Of a stretch of DNA of 64,000 nt, positions 58,132 to 64,000 are shown in pieces (position 1 is the first letter of the stretch; the number at the start of each line of letters is the position of its first letter). The position numbers and the translations under genes are program-made. Under the pieces are notes generated by a model. That model worked only from the letters and a program-made list of their open reading frames with translations. It was not told where the DNA came from and did no database searches. The DNA is taken from assembly GCF_003047295.1 (NCBI RefSeq), contig NZ_PZYZ01000001.1:806001-870000 (forward strand), read 5' to 3'. The DNA comes from Nocardioides sediminis (GTDB taxonomy: Bacteria > Actinomycetota > Actinomycetes > Propionibacteriales > Nocardioidaceae).

Positions 58132-59241
58132 ATGACGCGCAGCTTGTTGATGGTGGGGACCCGCAAGGGCCTGTGGATCGGTACCTCGGACGAGGCCCGC
58201 ACCGCATGGGAGTGGACCGGTCCGCACTTCCCGATGGAGGAGGTCTACTCCGTCCTGATCGACGGGCGCGGTGGCACGCCACGCCTGCTGGCCGGGGCCT
58301 CGTCGAGCTGGCTCGGGCCCCAGGTGTGGCGCTCGGACGACCTCGGCGCCTCCTGGCAGGAGACGCCCAACGGCGCGATCCGCTTCCCCGAGGACGCCAG
58401 GCAGCCCGACGGCAGCCCGGCCACCCTGGCCCGGGTGTGGCAGATGGTGCCGGGCGTCGAGGACGGCGTGGTCTGGGCCGGCACCGAGCCGGGCGCCATC
58501 TTCCGCTCGACCGACCGGGGCGAGACCTTCGAGATCGTCCGCGGACTGTGGGACCACCCGCACCGTCAGGAGTGGAACGAGGGCTTCGGGGGCCAGGCGT
58601 TCCACACGATCCTGCCGCACCCGACCGACGGCGACTCGGTGCTGGCCGCCATCTCGACGGGAGGGGTCTACCGCACCTCCGACGGCGGTGCCTCGTGGGA
58701 GGCCTCCAACACCGGCGTCAAGGCGGAGTTCTACCCCGGCGAGCGCAACTACCCGGAGTTCGGCCAGTGCGTGCACAAGGTGGCCCGTGACGCGACCGAG
58801 CCCGACCGGCTCTTCCTCCAGAACCACGGCGGCGTCTACCGCTCCGACGACGGAGGTGCGAGCTGGCAGGACATCGCTCCCGGCCTGCCCTCGGAGTTCG
58901 GCTTCGCGATGGTGACCCACCCGCGGCAGGCCAACACGGCGTACACCTTCCCGATCGCCGATGCCGGCGGTCGCTGGCCGGTCGACGGCAAGGCCCGTGT
59001 CTGCCGTACGACGGACGGCGGGTCCACCTGGGAGGTCCTGGGCGAGGGGTCCCTGCCGGACAGCTTCTACGCCGCGGTCATGCGAGACGCGATGTGCGCC
59101 GACGACCACGAGTCGACGGGCCTCTACTTCGGCGGCCGCAACGGGGCCGTCTGGTGCTCGCCGGACACGGGGGAGACGTGGCAGGAGATCCACAAGGACC
59201 TTCCGGACGTGCTGTTCGTCCGCGCGGCCTCGATCGACTGA
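58132..59241 (+). CDS. Sortilin/BNR-type beta-propeller protein
   Basis: 369 residues, no signal peptide. Repeated Asp-box units: SDDLGASWQET, STDRGETFEI, TSDGGASWEAS, SDDGGASWQDI, TTDGGSTWEV, SPDTGETWQEI. This is the VPS10/exo-sialidase-like propeller; catalytic residues of sialidases are not seen, so it is called by fold only. GGAGGGG lies before ATG 58132. It is 13 bases before an SRPBCC gene, suggesting cotranscription. Confidence 0.8.
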   Translation: MTRSLLMVGTRKGLWIGTSDEARTAWEWTGPHFPMEEVYSVLIDGRGGTPRLLAGASSSWLGPQVWRSDDLGASWQETPNGAIRFPEDARQPDGSPATLARVWQMVPGVEDGVVWAGTEPGAIFRSTDRGETFEIVRGLWDHPHRQEWNEGFGGQAFHTILPHPTDGDSVLAAISTGGVYRTSDGGASWEASNTGVKAEFYPGERNYPEFGQCVHKVARDATEPDRLFLQNHGGVYRSDDGGASWQDIAPGLPSEFGFAMVTHPRQANTAYTFPIADAGGRWPVDGKARVCRTTDGGSTWEVLGEGSLPDSFYAAVMRDAMCADDHESTGLYFGGRNGAVWCSPDTGETWQEIHKDLPDVLFVRAASID

Positions 59242-59254
59242 GGCCGGGCCTGCG

Positions 59255-59713
59255 ATGCCCGAGTTCTCGGTGTCCCGATCGACCACTGTTGATGCGCCCA
59301 GCGACCGGGTGCACGGGCTCGTCGACGACTTCCGCCAGTGGCAGCAGTGGTCGCCGTGGGAGGGCCTGGACCCCGCCCTCGAGCGCAGGTACATCGGGCC
59401 GGAGTGCGGCGTCGGCGCTCGCTACCACTGGTCGGGCAACAGGAAGGCCGGCGAGGGGGAGATGGAGATCGTCGAGTCGACCCCGTCGCGGGTCGCCGTC
59501 GACCTTCAGTTCCTCAAGCCCTTCAAGGCGCGCAACCTCACGACCTTCGACCTCGAGCAGGTCGGCGGCGGCCACACCCGGGTCGTGTGGACGATGAGCG
59601 GGCGACGGGGCGCGCTGATGTCGCTCGCCGGCAGGCTGTTCTTCGACCGGTCGATCGGCAAGGACTTCGACCGGGGGCTCGCCTCGCTCAGGGCGGCGGC
59701 CGAGTCCCGCTGA
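59255..59713 (+). CDS. SRPBCC family (START-like) protein
   Basis: 152 residues. VSRSTTVDAPSDRVHGLVDDF, WSPWEGLDP, ARYHWSGNRKAGEGEMEI and TRVVWTMSG match polyketide-cyclase/AHSA1-like ligand-binding proteins with a hydrophobic pocket. Ligand unknown. ATG 59255. The C-terminal codons run into the first part of the palindrome array. Confidence 0.83.
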   Translation: MPEFSVSRSTTVDAPSDRVHGLVDDFRQWQQWSPWEGLDPALERRYIGPECGVGARYHWSGNRKAGEGEMEIVESTPSRVAVDLQFLKPFKARNLTTFDLEQVGGGHTRVVWTMSGRRGALMSLAGRLFFDRSIGKDFDRGLASLRAAAESR

Positions 59714-59723
59714 GGAGTGCTGT

Positions 59724-59864
59724 GACCTGAGTCGCCCCGTGACTCAGGTCTGGGGGGCGGGCGGCCGAGACGAGAACTGCGACCTGAGTCGCCCGGTGAC
59801 TCAGGTCGCAGCGGTCGGGCGACGGGCGGCCGGGACACCACCTGAGTCACCCCGTGACTCAGGT
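59724..59864. repeat. Array of three evenly spaced palindromes
   Basis: Palindromes ACCTGAGTC-7 bases-GACTCAGGT at 59724-59750, 59781-59807 (13-bp arms if extended to 59778-59810) and 59840-59864, with starts 57-59 bases apart. The intervening pieces share CGGGCGGCCG(A/G)GA, so the whole is a degenerate tandem repeat of about 57 bases. No other feature seen between the SRPBCC gene and 59985. Confidence 0.85.
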
Positions 59865-59984
59865 CGTAGCGCTCGCCGGGAAGTCCCCGCGGTGTTCGCC
59901 TGTGGACAGACCGGACGCGGTGTCGGTGCCGCCTGTTCACCTCGTTCTCCGGGACGACAGCCACGGCGACTACGGGGGGACGGT

Positions 59985-60593
59985 ATGGACGGGCTCGAGG
60001 GACAGCCGGCGGGGGCCGGGCCGGGGGACGAGGTGCACGACGGCCTGCAAGACGCGGTGGCGGGAGCTGACGGGGCGAGTGGCGGCGGGGCACTGCTCGA
60101 CTCCCTGCCCGGTCTGGTGCGTCGCGTACGCCGCCGGCTGGGCATGTCCCAACGCGCGTTGGCCGCGGCGCTCGGGGTCTCGCAGTCGCGGGTGGCGCGG
60201 TGGGAGACGGGCCGCACGAGCCCCTCGGTGGCGGACCTCGCGGACGTCCTCGCCCTGGGCGGCGTCACCCTCGTGGCTGTCGACGAGGCCGGCGAGGAGG
60301 TCCGGCCGATGAGTCCGGCGGTGGTCCGGGACCGGGCACACCGTCTCTACCCCGCGCACTGCGATCCTCGAGGACGCGGGTGGTGGGCGCCCCCGGGGTC
60401 GTCGACCACGGTCGAGGGAGCGTGGCAGTGGCAACGCTCCCGAGAGCTGGGGGTGCCGCGCATCACCTACGAACGCGGTGTCTGGCGCGCGATGCTGCGA
60501 CTCGCGCACGGCACGCCCCAGGACCACCCGACGCTGGCCGAGGTCGTGGACGAGCTCCGGGCGTTCGAGTCCGGGCAGCCTCGCGCCTCCTGA
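59985..60593 (+). CDS. XRE-family helix-turn-helix regulator
   Basis: 202 residues. Residues about 42-95 form a Cro/C1-type HTH (RRLGMSQRALAAALGVSQSRVARWETGRTSPSVADLADVL split over two helices). The C-terminal part (GRGWWAPPGSSTTVEGAWQWQ) is of unknown type. The three palindromes lie 120-260 bases upstream and may be its operators. ATG 59985 is the first Met before the HTH; it is followed by ilvD in the same direction. Confidence 0.78.
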   Translation: MDGLEGQPAGAGPGDEVHDGLQDAVAGADGASGGGALLDSLPGLVRRVRRRLGMSQRALAAALGVSQSRVARWETGRTSPSVADLADVLALGGVTLVAVDEAGEEVRPMSPAVVRDRAHRLYPAHCDPRGRGWWAPPGSSTTVEGAWQWQRSRELGVPRITYERGVWRAMLRLAHGTPQDHPTLAEVVDELRAFESGQPRAS

Positions 60594-60624
60594 GACGGGC
60601 GGACGGTCGGCGGGGGAGCCCGAC

Positions 60625-60630
60625 TAGCCT
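60625..60630 (+). promoter_or_regulatory. -10 box of ilvD
   Basis: TAGCCT, six bases before ATG 60637, giving a leaderless transcript. Confidence 0.5.
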
Positions 60631-60636
60631 GACGCC

Positions 60637-62349
60637 ATGACCCAGCCGACCGACCAGCCGACAGGACAGCAGCCCGACATCAAGCCCCGGTCACGCGACG
60701 TCACCGACGGCCTGGAGAAGGCCGCCGCCCGCGGGATGCTCCGCGCGGTCGGCATGGGCGACGACGACTGGGTCAAGCCGCAGATCGGCGTGGCCTCGAG
60801 CTGGAACGAGATCACCCCCTGCAACCTGAGCCTGGACCGGCTCGCGAAGGCCGTGAAGAACGGCGTGCACGCGGCGGGCGGCTACCCGCTCGAGTTCGGC
60901 ACCATCTCGGTCTCCGACGGCATCTCGATGGGCCACGAGGGGATGCACTTCAGCCTGGTGAGCCGCGAGGTGATCGCGGACTCCGTCGAGACGGTGATGA
61001 TGGCCGAGCGCCTCGACGGCTCGGTGCTCCTCGCGGGCTGCGACAAGTCGCTGCCCGGGATGCTCATGGCCGCCGCCCGCCTCGACCTGGCGAGCGTCTT
61101 CCTCTACGCCGGGTCGATCATGCCCGGCCAGGTCGACGGCAACGACGTCACGATCATCGACGCCTTCGAGGCGGTCGGCGCGTGCCTGGCCGGCAAGATC
61201 ACCGAGGACGAGGTCACCCGCATCGAGAAGGCGATCTGCCCGGGCGAGGGAGCCTGCGGCGGCATGTACACCGCCAACACGATGGCGAGCGTCGCCGAGG
61301 CGCTCGGCATGAGCCTGCCCGGGAGCGCGGCCCCGCCCGCCGTCGACCGGCGCCGCGACGGCTTCGCGCACCGCTCCGGCGAGGCGGTCGTCGAGATGCT
61401 CCGGCGGGGCATCACGGCCCGCCAGGTGATGACCCGGCCCGCCTTCGAGAACGCCATCGCCGTGGTGATGGCGCTCGGCGGCTCCACCAACGCCGTGCTC
61501 CACCTCCTCGCGATCGCCCGCGAGGCCGAGGTCGACCTCACCCTCGACGACTTCAACCGGATCGGCGCCACGGTGCCGCACATCGGTGACCTCAAGCCGT
61601 TCGGCCGCTTCGTGATGAACGACGTCGACAAGATCGGCGGCATCCCGGTCGTCATGAAGGCCCTGCTCGACGCGGGGCTCATGCACGGCGACACCCTCAC
61701 GGTCACCGGTCGGACCATGGCCGAGAACCTCGAGGCGCTCGCCCCGCAGCACGTCGACGGGGAGGTGCTGCGCAACCTCGACCGCCCCATCCACGCGACG
61801 GGCGGCCTCACCATCCTGACCGGCTCGCTCGCCCCCGAGGGGGCGGTCGTCAAGAGCGCCGGGTTCGACGACAGCACGTTCACCGGCACCGCCCGCGTCT
61901 TCGACGGCGAGCGCAAGGCGCTCGACGCGCTCGCCGCCGGGGAGATCAAGGCCCGCGACGTCGTCGTCATCCGCTACGAGGGTCCCAAGGGTGGGCCGGG
62001 CATGCGCGAGATGCTCGCCATCACCGGGGCGATCAAGGGAGCCGGGCTCGGCAAGGACGTGCTGCTCATCACCGACGGGCGGTTCAGCGGCGGCACCACG
62101 GGCCTGTGCGTGGGGCACATCGCGCCCGAGGCCGTCGACGCCGGACCGATCGCGTTCATCCGCGACGGCGACCAGATCACCCTGGACGTCGCCAACAAGC
62201 GGCTCGACGTCGAGCCCGCCGACGGCAGCGAGCCCTGGGAGGACCGCAAGGTGGGCTGGGAGCCCAACCCCCCGAAGTACACCCGCGGCGTCCTGGGCAA
62301 GTACGCCAAGGTCGTCCAGTCCGCTGCCCACGGGGCCGTCACGAGCTGA
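60637..62349 (+). CDS. ilvD: Dihydroxy-acid dehydratase
   Basis: Fe-S dehydratase of branched-chain amino-acid synthesis, 570 residues. [15 protein letters not shown] at the start, [13 protein letters not shown] with a cluster Cys, GCDKSLPGM with the second, [18 protein letters not shown] with the third, then [19 protein letters not shown] 60637 sits behind a leaderless -10 box. Confidence 0.97.
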   Translation: MTQPTDQPTGQQPDIKPRSRDVTDGLEKAAARGMLRAVGMGDDDWVKPQIGVASSWNEITPCNLSLDRLAKAVKNGVHAAGGYPLEFGTISVSDGISMGHEGMHFSLVSREVIADSVETVMMAERLDGSVLLAGCDKSLPGMLMAAARLDLASVFLYAGSIMPGQVDGNDVTIIDAFEAVGACLAGKITEDEVTRIEKAICPGEGACGGMYTANTMASVAEALGMSLPGSAAPPAVDRRRDGFAHRSGEAVVEMLRRGITARQVMTRPAFENAIAVVMALGGSTNAVLHLLAIAREAEVDLTLDDFNRIGATVPHIGDLKPFGRFVMNDVDKIGGIPVVMKALLDAGLMHGDTLTVTGRTMAENLEALAPQHVDGEVLRNLDRPIHATGGLTILTGSLAPEGAVVKSAGFDDSTFTGTARVFDGERKALDALAAGEIKARDVVVIRYEGPKGGPGMREMLAITGAIKGAGLGKDVLLITDGRFSGGTTGLCVGHIAPEAVDAGPIAFIRDGDQITLDVANKRLDVEPADGSEPWEDRKVGWEPNPPKYTRGVLGKYAKVVQSAAHGAVTS

Positions 62350-62388
62350 CGGCCCCATGGGTCGCCTCCGTCGCCTGCCCAGAAATGG

Positions 62389-62430
62389 CCACAGCCCCCA
62401 GATCGCCGGGGGGTTGATCGGGGGCTGTGG
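62389..62430. terminator. Strong hairpin after ilvD
   Basis: CCACAGCCCCC (62389-62399) pairs perfectly with GGGGGCTGTGG (62420-62430), and GATC on either side of the loop can extend the stem past one bulged A. It lies between ilvD and the convergent gene at 62490 and probably stops both transcripts. Confidence 0.7.
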
Positions 62431-62489
62431 GTCCAAGACGCGCGGCGCCTGTCCTTTACTGTAGGCCAGGGCAGGCGTCCGCGACAGGG

Positions 62490-63107
62490 TTATCCGGAGA
62501 TGGTTCGGGCGGCCAGCCCCAGGCGACCGAGGATCTGGTTGAGCAGGTCGGTGATCTGACCCAGCAGGTTGCTCAGCAGGCCGCCGCCGTCGAGGAGCCC
62601 GGCCACGGCGCAGAGCAGGTTGCCCAGCAGGTTGCCGGCACCGCTGACGGCCACGATGTCGAGCACGAGCCGGTTGAGGTTGACCGTCAGGCCGAGCACG
62701 TTGAGGTCCAGCGGGCCGAGGACGAGGTTGAGGACGTCGCAGTCGGCGCGTGCGGCGGCTCGCGCGGTGGCGGGGGTGCCGTTGATCTTCTTGACCGGCA
62801 CCTTCCGCTTGACCTTGAAGGTCTTGGTCTTGCCGGCGGCGTTCTCGAACTCGCCGCGGATGACGCCCTTGGCCCAGACCTTGCCGTCCTTCTCGATGAA
62901 CTTCTTCGGCTTGAAGGACCCCGTGACCTTGCGGCCCGTCGAGGTCTTGCCGACGATCTTGCTCTTCATCTTGCCCTCGGCCGTCTTGGCGACGGTCGTC
63001 CAGCTGCCGGCGGCACTGGCGGGGGCGATGCCCACGGTGGTGAGGCCGACGGCCATGGCGATCGCCACGACGAAGCCGGCGGTGACGCTCCGGATGGTGC
63101 GGATCAT
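62490..63107 (-). CDS. Secreted protein with basic domain and Leu/Gly-rich amphipathic tail
   Basis: 205 residues, family not recognised. Signal peptide (VVAIAMAVGLTTVGIAPASA), a basic beta-like part of about 80 residues (MKSKIVGKTSTGRKVTGS, FKVKRKVPVKK) and a C-terminal 90 residues of Leu/Asn/Gly-rich hydrophobic repeats (LGPLDLNVLGLTVNLNRLVL, GNLLGNLLCAVAGLLDGG, LLGQITDLLNQILGRLG) with two Cys. The tail may self-assemble or lie on the membrane. ATG 63107 has GGGAGGGAA before it. Confidence 0.75.
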   Translation of the reverse strand: MIRTIRSVTAGFVVAIAMAVGLTTVGIAPASAAGSWTTVAKTAEGKMKSKIVGKTSTGRKVTGSFKPKKFIEKDGKVWAKGVIRGEFENAAGKTKTFKVKRKVPVKKINGTPATARAAARADCDVLNLVLGPLDLNVLGLTVNLNRLVLDIVAVSGAGNLLGNLLCAVAGLLDGGGLLSNLLGQITDLLNQILGRLGLAARTISG

Positions 63108-63266
63108 ATGATTCCCTCCCAAGAATTCGGTACCGCGGTGCGCGGACCGGCCTCGAACCTAGGACCGCCCGCTCACCCCCGTCAGACCCCGTCGGGGGTG
63201 TTGCCGGCGGGATCGGGTGGCGTAACGTCCGGGCGACCCTCCGGTGGGTCTGAGAGGCTGTCCGCC

Positions 63267-64000
63267 ATGACCGACCCGGCCGGCACCGGCACCTCCAGCA
63301 GCACCAGCCCGACGTACGCCGCGACGCTCGACGCCGCCGATCCCCTGGCCGCCTTCCGGTCCGAGTTCGTCGGTGCCGAGAGCTCCCTCGTCTACTTCGA
63401 CGGCAACTCGCTGGGCCGCCCGCTCGCGGTCACGGGCGAGCGGCTGCGCGCCTTCGTCGACGAGGCGTGGGGCGGTCGCCTGATCCGCGGCTGGGACGAG
63501 GGCTGGTACGACCTCCCGCTCCGCCTGGGCGACGAGATCGCCCGCGTCTGCCTCGGCGCCGCCCCCGGCCAGACCACCGTCGGGGACTCGACGACGGTGC
63601 TGCTCTACAAGCTCGTCCGAGCCGCCGTGGACGCGCGGCCGGGCCGGGACGAGATCGTCATCGACTCCGACAACTTCCCCACCGACCGCTACATCGTCGA
63701 GGGGATCGCCGCCGAGCGCGGCCTGACGGTGCGCTGGATCCCGGTCGAGCACGACTCGGGCGTCGATGTCGAGCAGGTGCGCGAGGCGGTGGGGGACCGC
63801 ACCGCGGTCGTGGTCCTCAGCCAGGTCGCCTACCGCTCGGGGCACCTCGCGGACGTCGAGGCGATCACTCCCGTCGTCCAGGACGCCGGTGCCCTCGTCG
63901 TGTGGGACCTGTGCCACTCGGTCGGGTCGGTGCCGGTCGAGCTCGACCGGTGGGGTGTCGACCTCGCGGTGGGCTGCACCTACAAGTACCTCAACGGCGG
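63267..64000 (+). CDS. kynU: Kynureninase, 3' end outside window
   Basis: PLP enzyme that splits kynurenine to anthranilate and alanine in tryptophan breakdown. About 244 residues are visible and the frame is open to the last base. Typical YFDGNSLGRPL, WGGRLIRGWDEGWYDLPLRLGD, GDSTTVLLYKLV, SDNFPTDRYI, LSQVAYRSGHLAD, VWDLCHSVGSVP and GCTYKYLNGG with the PLP Lys. ATG 63267 is divergent from the secreted protein gene. Confidence 0.92.
   Translation, partial: MTDPAGTGTSSSTSPTYAATLDAADPLAAFRSEFVGAESSLVYFDGNSLGRPLAVTGERLRAFVDEAWGGRLIRGWDEGWYDLPLRLGDEIARVCLGAAPGQTTVGDSTTVLLYKLVRAAVDARPGRDEIVIDSDNFPTDRYIVEGIAAERGLTVRWIPVEHDSGVDVEQVREAVGDRTAVVVLSQVAYRSGHLADVEAITPVVQDAGALVVWDLCHSVGSVPVELDRWGVDLAVGCTYKYLNG

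Noticed and set aside
59724..59864. CRISPR array
   Set aside because: Repeat and spacer lengths fit, but there are only three units, the spacers resemble each other and no cas genes are present.

Overview
The window is high-GC DNA with dense genes, many GTG starts and several -10 boxes of the TAnnnT type set 6-9 bases before the start codon, which implies leaderless or near-leaderless transcripts. Together with the gene content (mreCD-mrdA-rodA, a B12-type radical SAM protein, an RNase E with a long disordered tail, rplU-rpmA-obgE-proB, gatCAB, a short MetE-like protein) this points to an actinobacterium, most like a Nocardioidaceae (Nocardioides-type) chromosome. The genus is inferred from gene content and style, not from a marker gene. 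No tRNA, rRNA, integrase, transposase or phage gene was seen.

Layout. 1-4672: cell-elongation operon mreC (5' end outside the window), mreD, PBP2, rodA. 4692-7808: a membrane-anchored phosphatase/nuclease-like protein and, divergently, the radical SAM protein. 7809-23773: about 16 kb of accessory DNA placed between that radical SAM gene and its usual partner gene (DUF2344, 23774). It holds a GIY-YIG gene among REP-like repeats, a lipoprotein hydrolase, two mirror-image pairs of 'coiled-coil protein + RgpF-like glycosyltransferase' genes that converge, two GT2 glycosyltransferases, two large membrane proteins, a methyltransferase and a winged-helix protein. It looks like a cell-surface glycan locus. 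23774-31933: conserved core block (DUF2344, rne, rplU, rpmA, obgE, proB). 31953-36601: a metallopeptidase-like lipoprotein, then cysteine desulfurase, mnmA (tRNA 2-thiolation) and a MetE-like gene. 36722-39669: hydrolase, DHA2 efflux pump and its TetR regulator. 39791-46675: ligA, a secreted repeat protein, gatCAB. 46680-52756: a cobalamin riboswitch and five genes for B12 uptake. 52760-59713: PQQ-type sugar dehydrogenase and hydrolase, phoD, EamA exporter with PadR, a propeller protein and an SRPBCC protein. 59714-64000: three palindromes in a row, an XRE-type regulator, ilvD, a secreted Leu-rich protein and the 5' part of kynureninase.

The most interesting system is the riboswitch operon at 46.7-52.8 kb. 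Its first two proteins are secreted. The first looks like the alpha/alpha-barrel half, and the second like the beta-domain half, of the animal B12 carriers intrinsic factor and transcobalamin. They are followed by a complete ECF transporter (T protein, double ATPase, CbrT-like S protein). This suggests a two-part, surface-displayed B12 capture device feeding an ECF importer. The second notable feature is the 16-kb accessory block, with its inverted duplicated glycosyltransferase modules and a GIY-YIG gene bracketed by repeats.
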